DNA from: DATCRE01 sp035493595
Lineage (GTDB): Bacteria > Bacteroidota > Bacteroidia > Cytophagales > Cyclobacteriaceae
Length of the DNA stretch: 64,000 nucleotides
Assembly: GCA_035493595.1 (NCBI GenBank)
Contig: DATJHZ010000195.1
Span: forward strand, 1 to 64,000
Reading direction: 5' to 3'
Part shown: positions 35,231 to 42,893 of the stretch, piece by piece
Layout: each line of letters opens with the position of its first letter
Numbering within the stretch: the stretch's first letter is position 1
Translations under genes and position numbers: made by a program
The notes under the pieces: model-generated
Told to the model about the DNA's origin: nothing
Databases searched by the model: none
What the model saw: the letters and a program-made list of their open reading frames with translations, nothing else

Positions 35231-36187
35231 ATGGCAAGGGCTTTAGCTGTCATTTTACTATTCTGTATTGCATTGGGCGCTTGTACCCAACGCCTGATAT
35301 GCCCTGCTTATCAGAGCGCCTTTATTTATGATAAAGAGGCTTTGCGGAAGAAATTCAGCTATTTTGTTGATGATTCAACACCTAAAATTCTCACGGCAAG
35401 CAAGACTAAATACCTGATTGCCCAACCAACATCATACTCCAGGAAAATACGCAGTTTGCAAACTGTTGAAATGAAGCCAGTTTTTCCGGTAGTACCTGAT
35501 TCTCTTCGCGATGATTATGTAGTTTCAAAAGCGGAGCTTGACTCAGCCGCACGATCCATTATAGATAGCACCTACATTGTTGATGTTCCTCAGAAAAACG
35601 ACAGCACCCAAAGTGCTGAGGACAGTGTTTACGTTATCACGAAAGATAAAGAGGTACGATTGCTCAAGTACGATCCGGATAGCATGAAATACTCCGTTGT
35701 AGATGTGCGTCTGAATGTAGACCAGGATAATTACATGTGGTATCTGCGTGCTAACCTGGTGTTACCAGATGTTAAGCTGGCTAAGCAACAAGGCGAGAAA
35801 GAAGCCCGCGAAGAAAAGCAAAAATCTAAAAAAGGATTCTTTGGATTCTTTAAGAACCTCTTCAAAAAGAAGAAGAAAGAAAAAGTTGACACAACAACGG
35901 TGGTGCCAGTGAAGGGTGAGCATGACTTTGACTATGTAGACACCACAGCCGTTAAGCCTGTAGCTAAGCAGGAAACTGTGAAGAAGAAAAAGGGATTATT
36001 CTCCATATTCTCTCGCAAGAACAAGAAGGAAAAGGTGGCTCCTGACAATTCTAAAGCCGTTAAAGAGGAAGATGCTGTAGCACCTGAGGAAAAACCAAAG
36101 AAGAAAAAGAAGAAGAAAAATTCTGACGAACCTACAGAGCAGACTGATCCTAACAAGCCCGAAGAGAAGAAAGACGATGGCTTTTAA
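35231..36187 (+). CDS. hypothetical lipoprotein with a lysine-rich C-terminus
   Basis: The 318-residue protein has a lipoprotein signal (LLFCIALGAC, Cys18) followed by a second Cys in ICPAYQSAFIYDKEALRKKF, a segment I have seen to be conserved in Cytophagales envelope proteins of unknown role. From about residue 195 onward it is low-complexity and strongly basic, with repeats of KKGFFGFFKNLFKKKKKEK and KKKGLFSIFSRKNKKEK, and ends in an acidic/lysine tail. The two KKG-F-K blocks look like an internal duplication. The charged tail could bind peptidoglycan, nucleic acid or membranes; this is speculation. Confidence 0.75.
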   Translation: MARALAVILLFCIALGACTQRLICPAYQSAFIYDKEALRKKFSYFVDDSTPKILTASKTKYLIAQPTSYSRKIRSLQTVEMKPVFPVVPDSLRDDYVVSKAELDSAARSIIDSTYIVDVPQKNDSTQSAEDSVYVITKDKEVRLLKYDPDSMKYSVVDVRLNVDQDNYMWYLRANLVLPDVKLAKQQGEKEAREEKQKSKKGFFGFFKNLFKKKKKEKVDTTTVVPVKGEHDFDYVDTTAVKPVAKQETVKKKKGLFSIFSRKNKKEKVAPDNSKAVKEEDAVAPEEKPKKKKKKKNSDEPTEQTDPNKPEEKKDDGF

Positions 36188-36245
36188 CAATCTCTAAAAT
36201 TATTGATTCTTATAGCAGTTATATTAATTTCTATACGAGCAGTTC

Positions 36246-36322
36246 TAAGCCTGAAGGGCTGACATGATTATAGAAGAGGAAATTAATAAAATGCTCAAAC
36301 CCCGAAGGGGTGATATATTTTC
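36246..36322 (+). repeat. intergenic palindromic repeat, copy 2 (plus orientation)
   Basis: It runs GGCTGACATGATTATAGAA, an AT-rich spacer, then ACCCCGAAGGGGTGATA. Copy 1 lies inverted at 20574-20645 with the same order and nearly the same spacing. The segment CCCCGAAGGGG is a small palindrome, as is AGCCTGAAGGGCT at the left end. Confidence 0.7.
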
Positions 36323-36332
36323 TCCAATAGAA

Positions 36333-37034
36333 TTAATCAAAGAGCGTAAGATTACCGAACTGATCGGATGGAGGTGTTGGTGTAATCAACGAAGGCACAT
36401 CAACATTGGGATCATTAATGCGTGGTGAAACCGGATAATAGTTTAGTGTTAGCGGCAAATTGTGTTGCAACAATTCAAACAATTCGCTTTCCGTGGCATC
36501 TTTGTTAAGCCAGGCCAGCTCGGCAGATCGATCAAAGATCACAGGCATCCGATCTTGTACCGTTGATACCAGTTCGTTAGCAGCCGTGGTGAAGATGGTG
36601 AATGTATGCATCATCTCTTTTCCCTCCACATCTTCATATTCCTCCCATAATCCTGGGAAAGAAAATATACTATTGCTTGTGGTAACAAAACGATAAGGTA
36701 TGCTGGTTTTCTTACCAACCTTCTTCCATCCATAAAAACTATCGGCTGGCACAATGCAACGTGTTTTTGCTAGTGACTTTCGAAGAGCTAACTTTTCTGA
36801 AAGACTTTCAATTCTCACGTTAATGAGTTTCTCTCCAGGTGTTTTATTTTTTGCCCAACCTGGCGTTTCGCCCCAATAAAATGTTGAGATGCCATTGGGA
36901 CTTGTATTGGTAATTACCGGTAAAAGTTTTGTGGGAGCAGCATTATAAGAGGGTGCATAGTATGCAGGTACTTCTACTCCAAAACGTTCTTTAAGAGTAA
37001 GAGGAGAAGAAGTTATACTATAACGCTCGATCAT
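36333..37034 (-). CDS. SRAP-fold protein (YedK/HMCES family) with altered active site
   Basis: The 233-residue protein has the SOS-response-associated peptidase fold: YYAPSYNAAPTKLLPVI, FYWGETPGW, INVRIESLSEK, TRCIVPADSFYGWKK and STVQDRMPVIFD. True YedK/HMCES enzymes crosslink to abasic DNA through Cys2 and use Asn75, Glu105 and His160. Here Cys2 is Ile2, the Glu of FYEWK is Gly102 and the His of HDRMP is Gln160, while the Asn is kept (Asn72). So it probably cannot form the normal thiazolidine crosslink, although the fold may still bind single-stranded DNA. It stands alone on the minus strand. Confidence 0.85.
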   Translation of the reverse strand: MIERYSITSSPLTLKERFGVEVPAYYAPSYNAAPTKLLPVITNTSPNGISTFYWGETPGWAKNKTPGEKLINVRIESLSEKLALRKSLAKTRCIVPADSFYGWKKVGKKTSIPYRFVTTSNSIFSFPGLWEEYEDVEGKEMMHTFTIFTTAANELVSTVQDRMPVIFDRSAELAWLNKDATESELFELLQHNLPLTLNYYPVSPRINDPNVDVPSLITPTPPSDQFGNLTLFD

Positions 37035-37121
37035 TGGTGATTTTAAAACGAGTACGATTTACGATTTTTAAGCTTCTTATGAAAGATTCTTTAAAGAAGT
37101 CGACTTAATAAAGATGAAGTC

Positions 37122-38054
37122 CTAGCGAATGAAGTCGAGCGCCCGCTGTTCTGACCAGTACAAGCCTGTATTGTTTAGCTGGGCAAAGCCAACGTGGCCC
37201 CCTCTTTCGGGAGTTTCCAGAACCACAGTTCTATGATTCTTTACCTGGTCAAACGGGTAGCATTCTCTGCTAAGAAAAGGATCGTTCAGTGCTGTAAGAA
37301 TTAAGGTCGGAATCTGAATGTTGTGTACATAATGAACAGAGCTGCATTGATTGTAATAATCATAAGCATCGCTAAACCCATGAAGAGGTGCCGTATATCG
37401 ATCATCAAAATCTTTTAAAGTTGTGATCGATTCTATCCCATTTATATCAAGGCCTTCCATCAACTTTGACTTGGCAATGATTTTATTCTTAAGGCTTTTT
37501 AGAAACCTGTCGTGATAGATTTTGTTAGCAGGTGTAGAGAGCTTTTCGCAACCAGTCTTCAATTCCATCGGCACAGAAATGGCGACAGCTTTTTTAAGTA
37601 ATTCAGATCGGTTTCTGTCTTCACCCAGATACTTCAGCGTGATGTTTCCCCCCAGACTAAAACCAATAAGGTTAATGGAATTATATTTTGATTGTATGGC
37701 GTGATTGATAACAACATCCAGGTCATCCGTTGCGCCACTGTGGTAAAACCGAAGCTGCTTGTTCATCTCACTTGCACAGCCACGATAATTCCAGGCCATG
37801 ACGTCGAATCCTTTTTCGAAAAAAGCTTTAGCCATGCCTCTTATGTAAGGACGATCACTGCTGCCTTCTAATCCATGAGAGATGATGACTACCTTATCCG
37901 AACTCTGCGAGCTTGAACTTACTTCAAGCCAATCATTATCAGGTGTTGTAATTCTTTCCGTTTGCTGAAAAGTAAAATTTACTTTTCTTAACAACGACGG
38001 GTAAATCGTTTCAAGGTGTTTATTGAAAAGAAAGAATGGTGGTTTGTATACCAT
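37122..38054 (-). CDS. YheT-family alpha/beta hydrolase
   Basis: The 310-residue enzyme belongs to the YheT/ABHD1-3 group. SHGLEGSSDRPYIRGMA carries the oxyanion HG, NLIGFSLGGNITLKYLGE the nucleophile Ser, TALNDPFLS the Asp and RGGHVGF the His. Family members act on acyl esters or lipids, but the substrate here is unknown. The N-terminal KPPFFLFNKHLETIYPSLLR is typical. Its start overlaps the stop of the YfiT-like gene by one base, so both are in the terC operon. Confidence 0.92.
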   Translation of the reverse strand: MVYKPPFFLFNKHLETIYPSLLRKVNFTFQQTERITTPDNDWLEVSSSSQSSDKVVIISHGLEGSSDRPYIRGMAKAFFEKGFDVMAWNYRGCASEMNKQLRFYHSGATDDLDVVINHAIQSKYNSINLIGFSLGGNITLKYLGEDRNRSELLKKAVAISVPMELKTGCEKLSTPANKIYHDRFLKSLKNKIIAKSKLMEGLDINGIESITTLKDFDDRYTAPLHGFSDAYDYYNQCSSVHYVHNIQIPTLILTALNDPFLSRECYPFDQVKNHRTVVLETPERGGHVGFAQLNNTGLYWSEQRALDFIR

Positions 38055-38581
38055 TATTGCTTCTGAGCAACAATTTGAATGTGGCCCAGATGATGTTCGC
38101 CATGCCAGGCATAAGTAGCAATTAGTCGAGCCAATGAAACACGTTTCATGGTATCAGGATGAATAAATTCTTTACTCATATCCTCTGGCTTAAGACTTTT
38201 TAACAGCGTGATCCACTTGGTGTGAAGTGCTTTTAAAAGTATAATGGAAAGGGTAGGATCAAGTTTGGTCTCAGGTGTTTCTGCCCAGGCTTTTTCATTG
38301 TAAGCCTTGATCATAGGTGTGTTCTCTGTGAGCGTCCACTTAAAACGGATGAAGGCATTCAGGTGACTATCGGCTAAATGATGTAAAACCTGTCTGATAT
38401 TCCATCCACCTTCACGGTATGGTGTTTCTAATTGGGCAGCTGAAAGATTTTTAAATGCCTCTTCAACTTTAGACGGAAGACTTTCAATACGGCTTATATT
38501 CAAATTGATTTCGTCAAGGGTATAAGAGTCCTGGGGTGTAAACTTACCCGTGGGATACCGAAGAGCATCGTCGTTATTCAT
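38054..38581 (-). CDS. YfiT/BstA-like DinB-family putative metal-dependent hydrolase
   Basis: This protein of about 175 residues resembles B. subtilis YfiT: VHHLADSHLNAFIRFKW-like segment with metal-binding His, then MIKAYNEKAWAETPE and, near the C-terminus, YAWHGEHHLGHI with the other two His. The function is thought to be a thiol transferase or hydrolase (family knowledge). The reading frame is open to 38638, within terC, but the ATG at 38581 overlaps the terC TAA as ATGAATAA and is the likely start (MNNDDALRYPTG). Confidence 0.88.
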   Translation of the reverse strand: MNNDDALRYPTGKFTPQDSYTLDEINLNISRIESLPSKVEEAFKNLSAAQLETPYREGGWNIRQVLHHLADSHLNAFIRFKWTLTENTPMIKAYNEKAWAETPETKLDPTLSIILLKALHTKWITLLKSLKPEDMSKEFIHPDTMKRVSLARLIATYAWHGEHHLGHIQIVAQKQ

Positions 38582-39335
38582 GAGCTTCCTCTTTAGCTTT
38601 TTTGCGCCTGTTTCGAACCCGGATGTTGACCATCTCAATAATCATTGAGAATACAATAGCGAAGTAGATATAGCCTTTCGGTACTTCTTTGTGAAGGCCT
38701 TCCAGGAAGAGCATAAAACCAATTAAAATCAAGAACCCTAATGCCAGCACTTCCATTGACGGATGCTTATGAATAAAGTCACTAATAGCACCTGAGAAAA
38801 TAATCATGATACCAATAGACAGGATAACAGCAATAATCATAATGATCACATGATCTGTTAGTCCGACGGCTGTTAAGATAGAGTCAAACGAGAAAATAAT
38901 ATCAAGTAGAATAATCTGTATGATGATGCCTGATACATTCACTTTGGAACCGCCACCTCCGCCTTCCATCTTTTCTTCTTCACCCTCCATTTCATGGTTT
39001 ATCTCGCGGGTACTTTTAGCAATAAGAAAAAGACCCCCAAAGATGAGGATAAGATCACGACCACTGACAGCAACGGAATCACCAAAAATAACAGTGCCAG
39101 GTATGGTGAACAGAGGCTCTTTGAATTTCATTACCCAGGTAATAGTGAGCAATAATAAGATCCGAACAAACATGGCCAATACAAGACCTATATTACGGGT
39201 CTTAGCCCTGATCTCGATCGGTAATTTATTAGAGACAATGGAGATGAAAATGATATTATCAATCCCTAAAACAACTTCAAAAAAGGTAAGCGTAAGCAAG
39301 GCTAGCCATGTTTCAGCTTTAAGAAAGATTTCCAT
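38574..39335 (-). CDS. TerC-family integral membrane protein
   Basis: The 253-residue protein has about seven membrane helices and the TerC motifs LTFFEVVLGIDNIIFISIVS in the first helix pair and LLDIIFSFDSILTAVGLT in the second, each with the metal-site acidic residues. Proteins of this family act in manganese export and tellurium resistance. The cytoplasmic loop EMEGEEEKMEGGGGGSK is acidic and glycine-rich. It heads the run terC, yfiT-like, yheT-like, with overlapping ends. Confidence 0.93.
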   Translation of the reverse strand: MEIFLKAETWLALLTLTFFEVVLGIDNIIFISIVSNKLPIEIRAKTRNIGLVLAMFVRILLLLTITWVMKFKEPLFTIPGTVIFGDSVAVSGRDLILIFGGLFLIAKSTREINHEMEGEEEKMEGGGGGSKVNVSGIIIQIILLDIIFSFDSILTAVGLTDHVIIMIIAVILSIGIMIIFSGAISDFIHKHPSMEVLALGFLILIGFMLFLEGLHKEVPKGYIYFAIVFSMIIEMVNIRVRNRRKKAKEEAHE

Positions 39336-39494
39336 TCAATGGGTTTAAGGGTTTTCAAACTTTAAAAATAGGATAATAATATTATCTGCCAAAGTCAGAC
39401 GTAATAATATACAGGCAAAAAAACTTATGTTTAAACTGCTTTTTTTACGCAAAATAGTTACTTTAAAAACAACGGGTCTATACCTGTAATATGT

Positions 39495-40415
39495 TTATTT
39501 GCGTTTCGCTTTTGCTGTCATCAGCTTATTCATCTTAACAGCCATCTTTCCGCAAATGTAACCGATACCTAAGGCTAGCGGATAATCACCAGCCCAGTGC
39601 ACGCCATTGTTAATCATGGCCAGACCTGTTACCCCAATTACGCTATAACCTACCGGTATGATCCATCGCTTCTCTGGGTAATTGCCTGCCAAAACTGTTA
39701 CTGTAGCCATCATGGTTGCCAAATGCCCCGAAGGAAAAGCATCATGATGTGACACGGCCTTCTGATATTCCGATGGCTTTGTAAAAGGTCTCCATACACC
39801 GCCAGGTGCTGTTGATGCAGCCGGGCTTTCACGCCCCGCAACCCTTTTAAGAATCTGGCAGGTAATGCCAAGTGCTAACTGTGCTTGTAAAATCTGACTT
39901 GAGGTTTGGCGTGCCCGGTTATCTTTATAGGCAATCCCGTACAAAGACATGCCACCACAAAGCAACAAGCTTGTTGAACCTTCACCCAGGGAATAGAATA
40001 CTGAGTTTAAATTTTGAGGTAGCTGGTAGGCATCGAAATGTGTTGAGCCCACATTAAAACCAACCACAGTCTTGTATTTGTTTTCATTATCAAGACCTAT
40101 GTAGCGGGAGAATCGCTTAACGCCATCGGTTATATCCTGGTCGCAGGCAATCAATACTAGTGTAGATGATGTGATAATTCCCCACGCCGGAATACTCTTT
40201 TTGCTAAATGATTCCTTTGCCGACCATGCCATTGTCTTTGGTAATTTTGTCACAAAAGCAAAAGGCCTTGGCTTGGTATATACAAATTCATCTGGCCGTG
40301 ATGTTTGTGTTGAATCAACAACAGCAGTTTTTACTGTGTCGCTTATCTGACAAAAAGATACTGTACAGTTAATTAAAACGATAAGCAGTACTGCGTTGAG
40401 TTTTAAGAATTGCAT
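39495..40415 (-). CDS. PAP2-family phosphatase
   Basis: This protein of about 306 residues starts with a signal sequence (LNAVLLIVLINCTVSFC). The phosphatase motifs are KRVAGRESP, the central FPSGHLATMMATV and GVHWAGDYPLALGIGYICGK; these provide the nucleophile His and the acid His. It probably removes phosphate from lipid phosphates or undecaprenyl pyrophosphate at the periplasmic face. The frame is open to 40538, but this overlaps the monooxygenase gene; the ATG at 40415, one base after that gene's stop, starts directly at the signal peptide. Confidence 0.88.
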   Translation of the reverse strand: MQFLKLNAVLLIVLINCTVSFCQISDTVKTAVVDSTQTSRPDEFVYTKPRPFAFVTKLPKTMAWSAKESFSKKSIPAWGIITSSTLVLIACDQDITDGVKRFSRYIGLDNENKYKTVVGFNVGSTHFDAYQLPQNLNSVFYSLGEGSTSLLLCGGMSLYGIAYKDNRARQTSSQILQAQLALGITCQILKRVAGRESPAASTAPGGVWRPFTKPSEYQKAVSHHDAFPSGHLATMMATVTVLAGNYPEKRWIIPVGYSVIGVTGLAMINNGVHWAGDYPLALGIGYICGKMAVKMNKLMTAKAKRK

Positions 40416-40416
40416 T

Positions 40417-40710
40417 TTAAAGTTCGATGAATTTTTCAAGTGAATAGGCTTTTGATTTTTCAGCAAAAAGAATTTTAACATTGCTCCATACATGTTTAAA
40501 TAATTCAGAGTTACGATAAGCTTCAAGGCTTTCTTCATTAATCCAGTAGCTTAGCGTAGTATAGAGATTGGGGTCTTTAAGATCTTTGAGAAGTTCAAGG
40601 TGAGTGCATCCTTTAAAATGACGTATAGATTGTTTGTTTTCATTGAAGATATTCAAAAAGGTTTCAACCTCTGATTCTTTAAAATGCATGCGTACAATTC
40701 GTATAATCAC
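40417..40710 (-). CDS. antibiotic-biosynthesis-monooxygenase-fold protein
   Basis: The 97-residue protein has the ABM ferredoxin-like fold: IRIVRMHFKESEVETFLNIF, then the central helix and FKGCTHLELLKD, and YTTLSYWINEESLEAYRNS. These dimeric proteins include cofactor-free quinol monooxygenases (YgiN), heme-degrading enzymes and many of unknown role. It lies one base before the PAP2 gene and 26 bases after the SAM hydrolase gene on the same strand, so the three genes probably make one transcript. Confidence 0.85.
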   Translation of the reverse strand: MIIRIVRMHFKESEVETFLNIFNENKQSIRHFKGCTHLELLKDLKDPNLYTTLSYWINEESLEAYRNSELFKHVWSNVKILFAEKSKAYSLEKFIEL

Positions 40711-40736
40711 ATCGTATTATTTTGATCTATTCTTCT

Positions 40737-41510
40737 CTACTCTTCGAAGGTAACGTTTACCACACTATCGTAAGAAAGTCCAAGAAGCTCAGACGCGTTT
40801 CCTTTATAAATTCCAATTTCCAGAACATTAAGACTATTGAATACAATAAAGCATTCGCCTTCTTCAGCCTGGTTATATTGGGTTTGAATGCGTCTGAATT
40901 TCTCACCACCAAATTGTATAGTAAACACTCTGCCCTGATTGAGTATTTCAAAAGCATCTTTGGGTATGTTGGTTATCAGATTGCCAAAGCTATCGACCCT
41001 TATAACACAGCCTGTAATTTGTTTCTTGGTAGCTTTCACCTGTCTGTCGATCATCTTCTTGAATGATGGCATTGGTTTGCCCAGATCAGACAAGGAAACA
41101 CCGCTGGCAATTTTCACGGCCACGGGAGCAAAGATATCGCGTTCAGGAAATGTAGTCTGAATAGAGTTTATGGAATTTAATACGATAAGGTTCTGATGGG
41201 TTTTATCGCTGATAAGTCCAATCAAGCCATTGTCACTGCCAACAAAAAAGTGATCCTCCAGTTGTACGGCAATGGGCATGTCGTTGCGGCTGCCTACAGA
41301 ATCAACACCCACAATGTGTACTGTGCCTTTGGGGAAATCACGAAATACGGAGCGCAATACAAATGCTGCATGTGCGATATCATTAGGCTTTATTTTATGA
41401 CTGATGTCCTCTATCCTGATTCCGGGGTTGATACTGATAATACGGGCTTTGATCGCTGCTACGTAATGATCGCTTTCGCCAGAGTCAGTTAGCAGAGTTA
41501 CGATAGCCAT
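40737..41510 (-). CDS. S-adenosyl-L-methionine hydrolase, DUF62 family
   Basis: The 257-residue protein begins MAIVTLLTDSGESDHYVAAI, the SAM-binding opening of the DUF62/chlorinase-fluorinase superfamily. Most bacterial members hydrolyse SAM with water to adenosine and methionine. GVDSVGSRNDMPIAVQLEDHFFVGSDNGL and VIRVDSFGNLITNI are further family motifs. It is cytoplasmic. The first Phe of the usual TDFG is Ser here, a variant that also occurs in the phylum, I think. Confidence 0.92.
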   Translation of the reverse strand: MAIVTLLTDSGESDHYVAAIKARIISINPGIRIEDISHKIKPNDIAHAAFVLRSVFRDFPKGTVHIVGVDSVGSRNDMPIAVQLEDHFFVGSDNGLIGLISDKTHQNLIVLNSINSIQTTFPERDIFAPVAVKIASGVSLSDLGKPMPSFKKMIDRQVKATKKQITGCVIRVDSFGNLITNIPKDAFEILNQGRVFTIQFGGEKFRRIQTQYNQAEEGECFIVFNSLNVLEIGIYKGNASELLGLSYDSVVNVTFEE

Positions 41511-41847
41511 GTTATGAAACGATCAGATAGAGTTCAAAATTTGGGACGAAATTTACGATTTTACTTACAGGATACTAAGCCAGATGCATTGAATTAAACT
41601 TAAAGTTACCTGTAGCACACGCGGCAATGAGCATTTTGTTAAAATAGCAAGTGAGATGAAAGATGCTGTCCGTATATTCACGTACCTGTCTGTACCGCAA
41701 CCCGAAAATAAATGATGCGTTAAAACGGACAATTCTGAAACCGTATTGTTAAAATATTATGATTGATCATTTGATGAAAATGACCTTTCAGAGGAACTTT
41801 TAAAATGACTATTTTTGTATATATATCATTAACCAATTCATATTTCA
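41511..41847. other. 337-base gap between divergent genes
   Basis: This gap separates the SAM hydrolase gene (minus) from phoH (plus). I see the phoH promoter element at its right end and no gene, strong hairpin or repeat elsewhere. Confidence 0.5.
41810..41817 (+). promoter_or_regulatory. -7 promoter element of phoH (TATTTTTG)
   Basis: TATTTTTG matches TAnnTTTG and lies 30 bases before the TTG start of phoH. Confidence 0.6.
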
Positions 41848-42819
41848 TTGATTGAGAAAACTGTAACATTAGAAAACATCTCCCTGATTGATTTTCTGGG
41901 TATTGAAAATAAAAACATAGACTCGCTGGCCGCGGCTTTTCCAAAAAGCAAAATTGTTTCGCGTGGTAATCAGATCTTACTTAAAGGCAGCACTTCTGAA
42001 ATAATTCAGATTAATGATATTCTAAATTCGTTGGTGGATTATTATCACAAGTTTGGAAAAGTGACCGAAGAGAGCGTTCAGAATTATATTGCCAAAGAAC
42101 AAGAAATGGTTCTTCCGCACGATGAAGGAACTTCAAATGATGATGTCATTGTATTTGGAACGAAAGGCGCACCAATCAAACCAAAGACGGCCAATCAGCA
42201 AAGCCTTGTTAATCTTGTTAAGGAAAACGATCTGGTATTTGCTCTCGGACCTGCAGGTACGGGCAAGACTTATATTTCAGTAGCCCTTGCTGTAAGAGCC
42301 TTAAAGAATAAGCAAGTCAAAAAAATTATTATAACCCGGCCGGCAGTAGAAGCAGGAGAGAACCTTGGATTTCTTCCTGGCGATTTGAAAGAAAAGATAG
42401 ATCCATACTTGCGTCCTATTTACGATGCGCTCAACGATATGATTCCGTTTGAGAAGCTAAAGTATTATATGGAACGTGAGTTGATAGAGATTGCTCCACT
42501 GGCGTACATGCGTGGCAGAACGTTGAACAATGCCTTTATCTTGTTAGATGAAGCACAGAATACCACGCCCATGCAGATGAAAATGTTTTTGACACGTATG
42601 GGCCCTGAGTCTAAAATGATTGTTACCGGCGATGCCTCGCAGATAGATTTACCTTCACGCCAGAGTTCAGGTCTTAAAGAAGCCATTCGCATTTTGAATA
42701 ACGTGAAAGGTATTGGCTTCATTGAATTGAATGAGAAAGATGTTGTTCGCCATAAACTGGTACGTGATATTATTGAAGCTTACAACAAGGAGAATTCTTC
42801 AGGTCAGGCAAAAGCATAA
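41848..42819 (+). CDS. phoH: PhoH-family ATPase
   Basis: The 323-residue protein has an N-terminal KH-like segment (about 1-100) and a superfamily-1-like ATPase domain with Walker A GPAGTGKTYISVALA, Walker B AFILLDEAQNTT and the sensor region MIVTGDASQIDLP. PhoH proteins act in RNA metabolism, often beside ybeY. The start is a TTG (MIEKTVTLENIS), since no ATG lies nearby in frame; the promoter at 41810-41817 supports it. The gene ends at a strong bidirectional terminator. Confidence 0.95.
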   Translation: MIEKTVTLENISLIDFLGIENKNIDSLAAAFPKSKIVSRGNQILLKGSTSEIIQINDILNSLVDYYHKFGKVTEESVQNYIAKEQEMVLPHDEGTSNDDVIVFGTKGAPIKPKTANQQSLVNLVKENDLVFALGPAGTGKTYISVALAVRALKNKQVKKIIITRPAVEAGENLGFLPGDLKEKIDPYLRPIYDALNDMIPFEKLKYYMERELIEIAPLAYMRGRTLNNAFILLDEAQNTTPMQMKMFLTRMGPESKMIVTGDASQIDLPSRQSSGLKEAIRILNNVKGIGFIELNEKDVVRHKLVRDIIEAYNKENSSGQAKA

Positions 42820-42847
42820 ATTGATCTCACAGAAAAAGAAGGTACAA

Positions 42848-42877
42848 AAAAAGCCTCTGAATTTTCAGAGGCTTTTT
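42848..42877. terminator. bidirectional terminator between phoH and the GH3 gene
   Basis: GCCTCTGA (42853-42860) pairs with TCAGAGGC (42865-42872) across the loop ATTT, with A- and T-runs on the two sides. It serves the convergent phoH and GH3 genes. Confidence 0.92.
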
Positions 42878-42893
42878 ATTTATGCAATGAATC

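Noticed and set aside
37035..37121. Possible repeat around CGAGTACGATTTACGATTTTT
   Set aside because: It resembles short degenerate strings near 48391-48420 but is too short and diverged for me to call it a repeat.
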